A stretch of DNA of 64,000 nt from Nocardia sp. CY41. Lineage in GTDB: Bacteria > Actinomycetota > Actinomycetes > Mycobacteriales > Mycobacteriaceae. The stretch spans positions 1 through 64,000 of the forward strand of contig NZ_VUOS01000032.1 in assembly GCF_009829325.1 (NCBI RefSeq). Direction: 5' to 3'. The translations under genes were made by a program, and so were the position numbers. Shown here piece after piece: positions 35,153 through 44,017 of the stretch. Position 1 is the stretch's first letter. Every line of letters begins with the position of its first letter. Under the pieces are notes generated by a model. It was not told the origin of the DNA. It saw nothing but the letters and a program-made list of their open reading frames with translations, and did not search any database.

Positions 35153-35173
35153 CTCCCGCCTGTCGTGCGGGAG
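35153..35173 (+). terminator. Hairpin terminator after the Nudix gene
   Basis: Arms CTCCCGC and GCGGGAG enclose a 7-nt loop, starting 21 bp past the Nudix stop. There is no T-run. It insulates the Nudix gene from the biotin cluster. Confidence 0.55.
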
Positions 35174-35220
35174 GTTCACCGAGCGGGCCGTCGCGCGCGG
35201 CGCCGCACTCGGCCTGCTAC

Positions 35221-35237
35221 CTTGAACGTCGTTCAAG
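35221..35237. promoter_or_regulatory. BioQ-like operator in front of bioY
   Basis: CTTGAACGTCGTTCAAG is a perfect palindrome with one central base. Its core TGAAC-GTC-GTTCA matches the half-site and spacing of the actinobacterial BioQ motif (TGAAC-N3-GTTAC as I recall it). It sits 20 bp before the bioY start and could overlap the -35 region, fitting repression by a TetR-type biotin regulator encoded elsewhere. Confidence 0.72.
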
Positions 35238-35256
35238 TTCTATGCGGAGGGTTGTC

Positions 35257-35841
35257 GTGGAAGGTGTCGAGAACTCTCGGGAGCCGAGGGTCGCTGTTTC
35301 GGCGCGGGACATGGCGCAGATCGCCGTTTTCGCGGCGCTGATCGCGGCGCTGGGTTTGCCCGGCGCCATCACCGTCGGATTCAGCGGGGTGCCGATCACC
35401 GTGCAGACCCTCGGTGTCATCCTGGCCGGTGCGGTGCTCGGAGCACGCAAGGGCACGGCGGCGGTGCTGGTCTTCCTGGCGCTGACGATGATCGGCCTGC
35501 CGCTGCTGTCTGGCGGCCGTACCGGCCTGACGGCGCTGGCGGGTCCCAGTGCCGGATACCTGATCGGCTGGGTTCCCGCGGCGCTGTTCATCGGACTGTG
35601 CACCGCTCGCATCCTGCCGAAATACCCGATCGCGCTCGGCTTGCTGATCAACGCCGTCGGTGGCCTGCTGATCATCTACTTCTTCGGCACCGTGGGCCTG
35701 CTGCTGCGCACCGATCTGGGAGCCGGGGCCGCCGTCACCACCAACTGGGCGTTCGTTCCCGGCGACCTGCTCAAAGTCGTCGTCGCGAGCGTGGTGGCCA
35801 AGGGAGTGCACCGCGCATACCCCGGTCTGATCCGTGCCTAG
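35257..35841 (+). CDS. bioY: BioY biotin-binding S component of an ECF transporter
   Basis: A 194-residue membrane protein with six hydrophobic segments and the BioY signatures GLPGAITVGFSGVPITVQTLG, GARKGTAAVLVFLALTMIG and GGRTGLTALAGPSAGYLIGW. BioY binds biotin in the membrane and works with the ECF ATPase and T protein encoded 2-3 kb downstream. The GTG at 35257 is chosen because GGAGG (35246-35250) lies six bases upstream; an ATG at 35242 overlaps that ribosome site. A BioQ-like operator precedes it. It overlaps the next gene, and the whole six-gene run is probably one transcript. Confidence 0.95.
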   Translation: MEGVENSREPRVAVSARDMAQIAVFAALIAALGLPGAITVGFSGVPITVQTLGVILAGAVLGARKGTAAVLVFLALTMIGLPLLSGGRTGLTALAGPSAGYLIGWVPAALFIGLCTARILPKYPIALGLLINAVGGLLIIYFFGTVGLLLRTDLGAGAAVTTNWAFVPGDLLKVVVASVVAKGVHRAYPGLIRA

Positions 35842-36955
35842 TCCCGAACTCGGCGGCGCGGGCGACGCGCCTGCCCTCGACGTCGGCGGCAGGCGCTACA
35901 CCTACCGCGACCTCGACCGCGCGATCGAGCGGTGCATCGACCGTGATCCGGACGCGGTCGTGTACGACGCGTCGGACCTCCCGGTCGCGGACGCGCTGAT
36001 CCGCGTCTGCGCCGCGGCCCGGCGCGGCATCCCGGTCCGCGTCGAGGATCCCGCCGCTCGTCCGCACCGCCCAGGTATCCCGCCCGGGGCGTTTCTACTG
36101 GTGGCGACCTCGGGCTCGACCGGTCGTCCCCGGCCGCTCGCGCGGACGGCCGCCTCCTGGTACGACAGCTTTCCCGCCTTCACCGCGATCACCGGCGTCG
36201 CACCGGCCGACCGCGTGCTGATCACCGGGCCGCTGTACGCGACCATGCACCTGTTCGGCGCGCTGCACGCGCTGTGGCGCGGCGCGTGTGTCACCGACGA
36301 CCCGGCGCGGGCCACCGTCGTGCACGCGGTGCCCGCGGTACTGCGCGAGGTGGTGCGCACCTGCCCGCGCCTGCGCACCGCGATCGTCGCGGGCATCGCG
36401 CTCGACGACGGTGCGCTGGCGGCGGCCGCGGGCATCGACGTCGTCGAGTACTACGGGTCCTCGGAGGTCTCGCTCGTGGCGGCGCGCCGCGTACCCCAGC
36501 CGATGCGGCTGATCGACGGGGTCGAGGCCGAAGTGCGCGACGGACTGCTCTTCGTCCGGTCGCCCTACCGTGTTCTGGGCGCACCCGACTGGTTCGGCGT
36601 CGGCGATCTCGCGGAACTCGGTGCGGACCGCGAGTTGACCGTGCTCGGCAGGGGTGACTGCGCGATCAACGTCGGCGGCACCGTGGTGGTCGCCGAGGAT
36701 GTGGAACGCGTGTTGGCATCGCTCGACGGCATCGTCGCGGTGGCCGTCATCGGCTCGCCGCATGCCGTCTTGGGTCAAACCGTCACGGCCGCCGTGCAAT
36801 TGGAGCACGGCGCCGGACTCGCCGAGATCCGGTCGCGAGCACGTCGGGTGCTGGCCAAGGAGGCGATGCCACGCCGCTGGGTGCCACTGCCCGCCCTGCC
36901 CAGGACCGCGGCCGGAAAGGTGGCCAGGGGGCGGCTGAAAGACTTGCTGACATGA
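35834..36955 (+). CDS. AMP-forming acyl ligase, short form, in the biotin cluster
   Basis: A 373-residue ANL-superfamily enzyme starting at a GTG that overlaps the end of bioY. It keeps the P-loop VATSGSTGRPRPLAR, the adenine motif YYGSSEVS, VGDLAELG, RGDCAINVGG and the catalytic-lysine end RTAAGKVARGRLK. It is short by about 130 residues, having a reduced N-terminal subdomain, like MenE-type ligases. It should activate a carboxylate as acyl-AMP and acyl-CoA. The substrate is unknown; the location beside a biotin importer and thiolase suggests biotin, a biotin precursor or a dicarboxylate chain, which is inference. ATGA overlap with the thiolase follows. Confidence 0.87.
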   Translation: MPSPELGGAGDAPALDVGGRRYTYRDLDRAIERCIDRDPDAVVYDASDLPVADALIRVCAAARRGIPVRVEDPAARPHRPGIPPGAFLLVATSGSTGRPRPLARTAASWYDSFPAFTAITGVAPADRVLITGPLYATMHLFGALHALWRGACVTDDPARATVVHAVPAVLREVVRTCPRLRTAIVAGIALDDGALAAAAGIDVVEYYGSSEVSLVAARRVPQPMRLIDGVEAEVRDGLLFVRSPYRVLGAPDWFGVGDLAELGADRELTVLGRGDCAINVGGTVVVAEDVERVLASLDGIVAVAVIGSPHAVLGQTVTAAVQLEHGAGLAEIRSRARRVLAKEAMPRRWVPLPALPRTAAGKVARGRLKDLLT

Positions 36956-38079
36956 GTCCCGTTCCCGTTCTGGTAGCGCCGTATCGCACGCCGATCGGCA
37001 ACGCGGGCCACGGATTCGCGAACCTGACCACCACCGACTTGGCCGCTCCCGTGCTGCGCGCGGTGCTGACGTCGCTGCGCGGCGCCGGCATCGACGCCGA
37101 GGTGGACGACGTGGTGCTCGGCAACTGCCTCGGACCCGGCGGAGATCCCGCACGGGTCGCCGCGTTGCGGGCGGGACTGGGTGTGCACGTTCCGGGCGTC
37201 ACCGTGGATCGGCAGTGCGGGTCGGGCCTCGACGCGGTGATGCAGGCGGCGTTGCGCGTGCGCAGCGGCGCGGACGACCTCGTCCTCGCCGGAGGGGTCG
37301 AATCGGCGAGCACCGCCCCGTGGCGGTTCTGGCCGCCCGTGGGAGACGCCGACCCCGTGCGCTACACCCGCGCTCCTTTCGCGCCGCCGGGATTTCCCGA
37401 TCCGGACATGGGGGTGGCAGCCGACGATCTCGCGCGAGCGCGCGGGATCAGCCGGGAGCGGCAGGACGCCTACGCGGCCCGCTCGCACACCCGCGCCGCG
37501 GCCGCGGACTTCGCCGCGGAGATCGTGCCGATCGGCGACGTGCACCGGGACGAACGCATCCGTCCGGGCATGACCGCGACCCGGCTCGCGCGTCTGCGCC
37601 CGAGCTTCGGCGCCGACGGCACGGCAACCGCCGGCAATTCCTGCGGCATCTCCGACGGAGCCGCGGCTATGGCGGTCACCACCGAGGCGTGCGCCGCCGG
37701 GCTGCCCGCGCTGCGGATTCTCGGCTGCGCGGTCGCCGGTTCCGACCCGGCGTATCCCGGCCTCGGTCCCGTGCCCGCGATCCGTAAACTGCTGCGCCGC
37801 ACCGGCGTCGGCGTAGCCGACCTCGGCGTCGTCGAGATCACCGAGGCGTTCGCGTCGGTGGTGCTGGCGGTGGCGGACGAACTGGGTCTCGACGAATCCA
37901 CGATCTGCCCGCAGGGCGGCGCCATCGCGATGGGTCATCCCTGGGGCGCTTCGGGAGCGATCCTGCTGGTGCGGCTGGCGAGCCAGATGCTCCGTGCGGA
38001 CGGCCCGGCGCTCGGGCTCGCGGCCTGCGCCATCGGCGGCGGACAGGGTATCGCCGTACTCGTGGAGCGCGTGTCGTGA
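36952..38079 (+). CDS. Thiolase (acetyl-CoA acyltransferase family)
   Basis: A 375-residue thiolase with the nucleophile Cys89 in DRQCGSGLDAV, the late GHPWGASGAI with the catalytic His, and CAIGGGQG with the second Cys. The length is slightly below the usual 390. It either condenses acetyl-CoA units or cleaves 3-ketoacyl-CoA. It overlaps both neighbours by four bases. A thiolase between a BioY gene and the ECF ATPase is unusual: with the ligases it could shorten or extend a CoA-activated side chain (compare bacterial biotin side-chain beta-oxidation, or pimeloyl-CoA supply). This is inference from context only. Confidence 0.92.
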   Translation: MSPVPVLVAPYRTPIGNAGHGFANLTTTDLAAPVLRAVLTSLRGAGIDAEVDDVVLGNCLGPGGDPARVAALRAGLGVHVPGVTVDRQCGSGLDAVMQAALRVRSGADDLVLAGGVESASTAPWRFWPPVGDADPVRYTRAPFAPPGFPDPDMGVAADDLARARGISRERQDAYAARSHTRAAAADFAAEIVPIGDVHRDERIRPGMTATRLARLRPSFGADGTATAGNSCGISDGAAAMAVTTEACAAGLPALRILGCAVAGSDPAYPGLGPVPAIRKLLRRTGVGVADLGVVEITEAFASVVLAVADELGLDESTICPQGGAIAMGHPWGASGAILLVRLASQMLRADGPALGLAACAIGGGQGIAVLVERVS

Positions 38080-38756
38080 GTGAGATCGTCTTCGAGTCGG
38101 TGAGCCACCGCTTCGGTGAGCGAGAAGTGTTGCGCGACATCAGCCTGCGGATCACCGAACGCCGCGTCGGCATCATCGGGTCCAACGGTTCCGGCAAATC
38201 GACGTTGGCGCGCATGATCAACGGCTTGCTGGCGCCGAGTTCCGGGACGGTCACGGTCGACGGCGTGGACGCCTCCCGCAAGGGCGCGCTGGTACGGCGG
38301 AAGGTGGGGTTCGTCTTCACCGATCCCGATACGCAGATCGTGATGCCGACGGTCGCCGAGGATCTCGCGTTCTCCCTGCGGCGCAGCGGGTTGAAAAAAC
38401 CGGAGATCGCGGCGCGCGTCGGGGAGATCCTGGAACGCTTCGGGCTCGCCGGCCATGCCGAACACCCCTCGCATCTGTTGTCCGGCGGCCAGAAACAGTT
38501 GCTCGCCCTCGGCGCGGTCCTGATCCGGCGGCCGGAGGTGATCGTCGCCGACGAGCCGACCACACTGCTGGACCTGCGCAACGCCAGGATCGTCGCGGGC
38601 GCGCTGGACGCCGTCGACCAGCAGGTGATCGTCGTGACGCACCAGCTGTCGCTGCTGGAGAGCTTCGAGCGCGTCATCGTGATCGATGACGGCGCGGTGG
38701 CGTTCGACGGAACGCCCGGCGACGCCGTCGCGGCCTACCGAGCGGCGGTCGAATGA
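38076..38756 (+). CDS. bioM: ECF transporter ATPase (BioM-like)
   Basis: A 226-residue ABC ATPase. Walker A GSNGSGKST is at residues 35-43, the Q-loop near DPDTQIVM, the signature LSGGQKQLLALGAVLI, Walker B VIVADEPTTLLD and the H-loop VTHQ. The DPDTQIV and DEPTTLLD forms are typical of the EcfA/BioM/CbiO family. It energises biotin uptake with BioY and BioN at the cytoplasmic face of the membrane. The GTG start overlaps the thiolase stop, and the stop overlaps the bioN start. Confidence 0.92.
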   Translation: MSEIVFESVSHRFGEREVLRDISLRITERRVGIIGSNGSGKSTLARMINGLLAPSSGTVTVDGVDASRKGALVRRKVGFVFTDPDTQIVMPTVAEDLAFSLRRSGLKKPEIAARVGEILERFGLAGHAEHPSHLLSGGQKQLLALGAVLIRRPEVIVADEPTTLLDLRNARIVAGALDAVDQQVIVVTHQLSLLESFERVIVIDDGAVAFDGTPGDAVAAYRAAVE

Positions 38757-39355
38757 TCGGGCTCTACCGTCCGGGCGATTCCCCGCTGCACCGGCTGCCC
38801 GCCGGGGTGAAGCTGGTGCTGCTGCTGGTGTCGATCGTGGCCGCCACGGTGTTCGTGCGGACTCCGCCGCAGGTGGCGGGCGCCGCCGGTGCGGTGGCGG
38901 GGCTGTTCGCGGTGGCCGGGATCCCGTGGCGAGTCGCGCTGGCGCAACTGCGCCCGCTGGTGTGGATGCTGTTGCTGATCGGCGTGTTCCAGGTGCTGTT
39001 GACGTCGCCCGCGCGGGCCGCGGTGGTGTGCGGCGTGCTGGTGATCTCGGTGGCGCTCGCGGCGCTGTTCACCCTCACCACGCGGGTGAGCGACATGCTG
39101 GACGCGGTGACCCGATGGCTGCGGCCTCTGCGCGGGATGGGTGTCGACCCCGAGCGGGTCGGATTGCTGCTGGCGCTGGCCATCCGATGTGTCCCCTTGC
39201 TGGCCGGGATCGTGCACGACGTCGCCGAGGCGCGGCGCGCTCGCGGCCTGCAGTGGTCGATGACGGCACTGGTCACGCCGGTGCTGGTGCGGGCGCTGCG
39301 GACCGCCGACGCGATGGGCGACGCCCTCGCCGCGCGGGGAGTGGACGATGCCTGA
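38753..39355 (+). CDS. bioN: ECF transporter transmembrane protein EcfT (BioN-like)
   Basis: A 200-residue coupling protein with about five helices. Both coupling motifs are present: ARG at 163-165 in EARRARGLQW and ARG at 194-196 in ALAARGVDD. These dock into the ATPase grooves and transmit ATP hydrolysis to BioY. It starts MIGLYRPGDSPLHRLPAGVKL, a standard EcfT opening. It overlaps bioM by four bases and the next ligase by eight. One ATPase gene is present, so the module would use an ATPase homodimer, as in BioMNY. Confidence 0.92.
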   Translation: MIGLYRPGDSPLHRLPAGVKLVLLLVSIVAATVFVRTPPQVAGAAGAVAGLFAVAGIPWRVALAQLRPLVWMLLLIGVFQVLLTSPARAAVVCGVLVISVALAALFTLTTRVSDMLDAVTRWLRPLRGMGVDPERVGLLLALAIRCVPLLAGIVHDVAEARRARGLQWSMTALVTPVLVRALRTADAMGDALAARGVDDA

Positions 39356-40745
39356 ACTGCTCGCCGCGCGGATCGCCCGGCAGGCCGTGGCGAATCCGGC
39401 CGCGACCGCGGTGATCTCGGGACGCGAACGAGTCGGCTACGAGCGGTTCTGGTCGAAGGTCCTCCGCGTCGCCGCCGGGCTCGACGGCATGCGGCGGGTG
39501 GCCGTACTCCCCACCTCCGATGTCGAATCGCTGGTCGCGGTGACGGCGGCGATGCACGCCGGAGTGAGTGTCGTGCTGCTGCATCGCCATCTGCTGCCCG
39601 CCCAGCTGAGCCGGGTGCTCGCGCTGGCCGAGCCCGTAGCCGTCGTGGCCGCGCCGCACCAGCATCGGCGGTTGCGGCGCCTGGGATTCGAGGCGACCGT
39701 GCGGACCGCCGCGACACTGGAATCCGCTGGCTCGGTGCGGCCGGTGGATCCGGGCGCCGAGCTGCTGGTCGGGATCACCTCCGGCACCACCGGCGAGCCG
39801 AAGCTCTTCGTGCGCGATCACCGGTCGTGGGCCGCCACGCTGGATCGCTCCGACCGCACCTTCGACATCGGCGCCGGTGATCGGGTGTCGGTACCCGGCG
39901 TGCTGGACCACACGCATTTCCTGTACGGCGCGTTGCACGCCCTGACCCGGGGCGCGACCGTCGACCTGCGGCCGGTGGCCGATGCACTGAACGACGGAGC
40001 GACGCAGCTGTATTCGGTGCCGACGATCGCGTGGGACGTGGTGCGTGCGGGGATCGGCCCGGTCGGCAGCGTCCGGGAAGTGCTGTCCTCGGCGGCCCGG
40101 TGGCCGCGCACGGGGCGGCGAGCGTTGCAGGAGGTGCTGCCCAACGCCTCGCTCGTGCACTTCTACGGTGCGTCCGAGTTGAGCTTCGTGTCCTTCGACC
40201 GCGGGCTCGGCAGCGCCGACGAGAAGGCGGCGGGCGAACTCTTCGACGGTGTCGATGCCGACGTGCGCGACGGACTGGTGTTCGTGCGCAGTGACATGCT
40301 GTTCGACGGCTACCTCACCGCCGACGGTGTGGTCGGCGGGCCGGTCGACGGCTGGATGACCGTCGGCGACCGCGGCGAGGTGACCGGCAGGCGTCTCCGG
40401 TTGCTCGGCCGGGAGAGCGAGATGTTGATCCGGGCGGGTCTCAACGTGGAGCCGGCCGCGGTCGAAGCGGCGCTCACGGCGATACCGGGTGTCGCCGAGG
40501 CCGCCTGCATCGGCGTGCCCGACGCGCGGATGGGAGAGGCGCCCGCGGCGGCGATCGTGGTAGAGGCGAGCGCGCCGGGTGCTGAGGAGATCTGGCGGCG
40601 GCTGCGCGCGAGTCTGCCGAGCCCGAGTATGCCGGTGCAGGTTTCGATCGTGGACAGCCTGCCGCGCACGCCGCGGGGCAAGCTCGATCGGTCGGCGCTG
40701 GCCGCGACACTGGCGGCGCAGCGCCGTGGCGGGGCCGGGCGCTGA
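39348..40745 (+). CDS. AMP-forming acyl ligase, second in the biotin cluster
   Basis: A 465-residue ANL-family ligase, with P-loop ITSGTTGEPKLFVRD, adenine motif HFYGASELS, VGDRGEVTG, RESEMLIRAGLNVEP and the catalytic-lysine end LPRTPRGKLDRSAL. It is full length for the MenE/acyl-CoA ligase group. It overlaps bioN by eight bases and ends the run of six same-strand genes. It is clearly different from the ligase at 35834, so the cluster may activate two carboxylates, or one partner may act in transfer. The substrate is unknown. Confidence 0.88.
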   Translation: MPELLAARIARQAVANPAATAVISGRERVGYERFWSKVLRVAAGLDGMRRVAVLPTSDVESLVAVTAAMHAGVSVVLLHRHLLPAQLSRVLALAEPVAVVAAPHQHRRLRRLGFEATVRTAATLESAGSVRPVDPGAELLVGITSGTTGEPKLFVRDHRSWAATLDRSDRTFDIGAGDRVSVPGVLDHTHFLYGALHALTRGATVDLRPVADALNDGATQLYSVPTIAWDVVRAGIGPVGSVREVLSSAARWPRTGRRALQEVLPNASLVHFYGASELSFVSFDRGLGSADEKAAGELFDGVDADVRDGLVFVRSDMLFDGYLTADGVVGGPVDGWMTVGDRGEVTGRRLRLLGRESEMLIRAGLNVEPAAVEAALTAIPGVAEAACIGVPDARMGEAPAAAIVVEASAPGAEEIWRRLRASLPSPSMPVQVSIVDSLPRTPRGKLDRSALAATLAAQRRGGAGR

Positions 40746-40822
40746 CCACAAGAGGCCAGTGGTCGTCGGCGGATGCCTGCGGCGCACGCGGGATTCGTCG
40801 CGGCGCGCCGGCCGATTCGGTG

Positions 40823-42274
40823 CTATGGCATCGTGCGCAGGGAACTGTTATGCCCGCTGTCGTCATTGTGGTCCCCCGGCACGGAGCGGGTCAGCGGCTC
40901 CGGCTGGACGTCGTCACCTTCTCGCTGGACCGCCGAGTCTGCCCTCGCCGCTGTGGGCTGCACCGAGGACGAGCCGAACCACGTGGCGTAGAACGCGATA
41001 GCCAGCGCACCGAGAGCTCCGAGGATCACGATGCCGAACGGGAGGGGGTGCGCGGCCATCTGCAGGGCGAAGAACCGAATGCACAGCAGGACCCCGGTGC
41101 AGACGGCGACGCCCATGGCCACGAGGCGGACGCGCCCGCGATCCCAGCCGCGGTGCGGATCGCGCAGCGCGGATTCGACCGTCAGGCACAACGCCGCGCC
41201 CACGACCAGGTCGACGCCGTAATGGGCGCCGAGGCCGAGCGTCGCGACAAGGGTGCACACCAGCCAGAACGCGCCGCCCCAGCGCAGCCACAGCGGGCCG
41301 CGCCGCGAGTGGATGAACAGCGACAGCGCCCAGGCGGTGTGCAGGGAAGGCATGCAGTTGCGCGGGGTGATGCCGTCGAAGCGCAGCGCCTCGATGGAGG
41401 GGGGCACCGCAGGAACGACATTCGGCCAGACGTCGACGATCTCGAAGCCCAGTCCCTGCGGTCCGTACGCGAGCACCGGCCCCACCACCGGGAAGACCAC
41501 GTACCAGATCGGCCCGACCACGCCGAGCGTGAGGAACGTTCGCACCAGGTAGTGCCGTGGCCACGCCCCGGTCGTCACGCCGCGCAACTGCCAGGCCGCG
41601 ACGAGGACGGCCGCGAGCGGGAGTTCGAAGTAGACCCAGCGCACCACGCCCGACGCCACCGGTCCCGCCGCGTCCAGTGCCTGCCCGGCCAGCCATGACG
41701 GATTGCCGAGCACGTGATCGGCGACTTGCACGTACGGATCGAGCACCATCGGGCGCGCCCACGCGGTGATGTCCAACCAGATCTCGCTGATCTTCGTCGC
41801 GCAGATCAGCAGCGCGCCGAAGGCGATGGTGCGCAACGCCGTTCGGCGGCGCTGCCCGTCCCACCGCACGAACGCCAGCACCGCCAGTGCGGTGAGCACG
41901 ATGGTCGGACCGTTGCCCACAGTGAACGGCCGTCCTTCGGCCGCCCTGACCACCACGAACAGCAGGTCGATGGCGATCGCCGCGGCGACGGCGCCGACGC
42001 GGGCGCGCACCGTGATCCCGACCAAGGCCAGCAGGAATCCGGCCCACGGTGTGGTCGCCGACTTCGGCGAACCGGCATAGTCCCGAAACAGGCTGGTCAG
42101 CGGACCCAGCGCCCCGATGTGCGCGGCCATGAGCTCGCCGCCGACCAGCGCGAGCACGATGGCCGCGACGCCGCACCACACGATCACCGGCCGGAACCGA
42201 CGCTCCCGAAGCTCTTCGATACCCACTTGCTCGCCCGGTGGGGTCGAGCTTCCTCGCACGTCGTTCACAAGCAC
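40823..42274 (-). CDS. PAP2-superfamily membrane phosphatase/phosphotransferase
   Basis: A 483-residue membrane protein with about ten hydrophobic segments. The PAP2 signature in its inositol-phosphoceramide-synthase-like form is present: a TPRNCMPSLHTAWALSL motif and the distal LGLGAHYGVDLVVGA with catalytic His and Asp. The C-terminal 50 residues are polar and disordered. Such enzymes remove or transfer lipid phosphate at the outer face of the membrane. It converges with the last gene of the biotin cluster, leaving a 77-bp gap. The ATG at 42274 is the first Met and fits the length. Confidence 0.85.
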   Translation of the reverse strand: MLVNDVRGSSTPPGEQVGIEELRERRFRPVIVWCGVAAIVLALVGGELMAAHIGALGPLTSLFRDYAGSPKSATTPWAGFLLALVGITVRARVGAVAAAIAIDLLFVVVRAAEGRPFTVGNGPTIVLTALAVLAFVRWDGQRRRTALRTIAFGALLICATKISEIWLDITAWARPMVLDPYVQVADHVLGNPSWLAGQALDAAGPVASGVVRWVYFELPLAAVLVAAWQLRGVTTGAWPRHYLVRTFLTLGVVGPIWYVVFPVVGPVLAYGPQGLGFEIVDVWPNVVPAVPPSIEALRFDGITPRNCMPSLHTAWALSLFIHSRRGPLWLRWGGAFWLVCTLVATLGLGAHYGVDLVVGAALCLTVESALRDPHRGWDRGRVRLVAMGVAVCTGVLLCIRFFALQMAAHPLPFGIVILGALGALAIAFYATWFGSSSVQPTAARADSAVQREGDDVQPEPLTRSVPGDHNDDSGHNSSLRTMP

Positions 42275-42454
42275 CGAGACATCGTAAACACGACATTAAC
42301 GGCGCATGTACGGGGAGATGGCCGAGCGAGCGGTGCCGCGGCGGATGACACGGAACATGCCACCGGTTGAGCCGAACTCGCTCGAGGCCGATACGTTCTC
42401 GTGGGTCGGTGCGCGCGCCGCGCCCGTTCGCCGCCCGCCCGGTGTAGCGGTCTG

Positions 42455-43825
42455 TTACCGCAGTGCCGCGTCGTCGAGGGGAGCGTGCCGTCGCCAGGGA
42501 CGGATCCGCTCCAGTTGCGCGGCGACCGCCAGCAGCGTGGTCTCACCGCCGGGCGCCGCGGCGAGTTGTACGCCGATGGGCAGGCCGGTGTCGGACTGCC
42601 CGGCGGGAACGGAGATCGCCGGATAGCGGACGGTGTTGAACGGCGGGGTGAACGGGATGAAGCGCGGCACGTCGAGCAGGGTCCGCAGAAATCCTTGCCC
42701 GGCAAAGGCTCCGACCTGCACCGGCGGTGTGGCCAGCGTGGGTGTGAGCAGTAGATCATGCTCGGTGAACCAGGCGGCGAATCGCTCGGCCTGCCGTGCC
42801 GGGGGAGCATCCGGCACCCGGCGCACCCTGGTGATCACCCGTCCGGCCCTGGCCACTTTGCGGGTCAGCGGTTCCAGCAGGTCCGTGCTCAGATTCGTGG
42901 TGTCCTCGGCGACGCCGGCGAAGTAGCGCGCCAGGAAGCCGAGCGCGTCCTGCGGCCGCCACGGCGGCGGCGCCTCGGTGACGGTATGGCCCGCTTCGCG
43001 CAGCGCCTCGGCCGCGGCCTGCATCGCCGAACGCACCTGAGGGTCGACGGCCGCGCCGAGCACCGGTGGCCGGGTGGTCATGCCGATCCGCAGCGGCCGC
43101 TCGGGTGTGGCCGGGGCGCGGTAACGTTCGTCGGCCGCTAGCACAGCGAGGAGCAGGGCCGCGTCGGACACCGTGGTCGCCAGCGGGCCGAAGGTGGAGA
43201 TGCCCAGCCAATTCGAGCCGAGCTCGGCCGGGCGTGGCAGCACGCCGTCACCCGGTTTCAGGCCGACGAGCCCGCAGCAGGACGACGGGATGCGGATCGA
43301 CCCGCCGCCGTCGGAACCGATTGCCAGCGCGGCCATTCCGGCGGCCACCGCGGCGGCGCCACCACCGGTGGATCCGCCGGGTGTGTGCGCGAGGTGCCAC
43401 GGATTGCGGGTGACGCCGTGCGCGGCGCTCTCGGTGACCGGCCATTGGCACAGCTCCGGCACATTCGTCTTGCCGATCAGCAGCGCGCCCGCGGCGCGCA
43501 ACCGGCCGACCAGCTCGCTGTCGGAGTCGGCGGCGGTCTGCCGCGCCGCGCGCGATCCGTTGCCGGTCACGCAACCGGCGAGGTCGAGATTGTCCTTCAC
43601 CGCCACCGGAACTCCGGCCAGCGGGAGGTCGCGAAGATCGCCGCGGGTGGCCAGCGCACGAGCTTCGTGACGGACCTGCTCGTGCCGCACGATGCGGAAG
43701 GCGTTGATCCGTGCGTCGAGGGCCGCGATGCGGGCCAGGTGCTCATCGGCCACTTCGAGCGGGGACACCGTCCGGCTCCGGACTCCCGCCGCGATCTCGG
43801 CCGCAGGCGCGCCCGCCCATGTCAT
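42455..43825 (-). CDS. Amidase-signature hydrolase
   Basis: A 456-residue amidase with a complete Ser-cisSer-Lys triad: Lys77 in VAVKDN, Ser152 in PGGSTGGG and Ser176 in GGGSIRIPSS. It hydrolyses an amide, possibly a xenobiotic or amino-acid amide. No GatB is nearby and the sequence is not typical GatA, so a tRNA-dependent role is unlikely. It is on the same strand as the PucR-like regulator upstream (192-bp gap) and the PAP2 gene downstream (180-bp gap). The gaps look like separate promoters, but no clear elements could be called. Confidence 0.92.
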   Translation of the reverse strand: MTWAGAPAAEIAAGVRSRTVSPLEVADEHLARIAALDARINAFRIVRHEQVRHEARALATRGDLRDLPLAGVPVAVKDNLDLAGCVTGNGSRAARQTAADSDSELVGRLRAAGALLIGKTNVPELCQWPVTESAAHGVTRNPWHLAHTPGGSTGGGAAAVAAGMAALAIGSDGGGSIRIPSSCCGLVGLKPGDGVLPRPAELGSNWLGISTFGPLATTVSDAALLLAVLAADERYRAPATPERPLRIGMTTRPPVLGAAVDPQVRSAMQAAAEALREAGHTVTEAPPPWRPQDALGFLARYFAGVAEDTTNLSTDLLEPLTRKVARAGRVITRVRRVPDAPPARQAERFAAWFTEHDLLLTPTLATPPVQVGAFAGQGFLRTLLDVPRFIPFTPPFNTVRYPAISVPAGQSDTGLPIGVQLAAAPGGETTLLAVAAQLERIRPWRRHAPLDDAALR

Positions 43826-44017
43826 CGCTGTCTCCTCGGTACCTCAGGTCGCGACGACCGACGCTGCACGCTGACCGGCCTTCGGGACTCGCCGCTCACG
43901 GTAATCGTCGGCGTGGTCGGCCACAATGACCAGCCGCCGTTCCCGGGCATGGGAACGAGCGGCACGCGGTCCCGCCGCGCTGTCGGCGGAGGGGACGGGG
44001 ACCTGCTCGACGAGCGG

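Noticed and set aside
40820..41698. 292-codon plus-strand frame opposite the PAP2 gene
   Set aside because: Antisense to a protein with complete PAP2 motifs; composition typical of a shadow frame.
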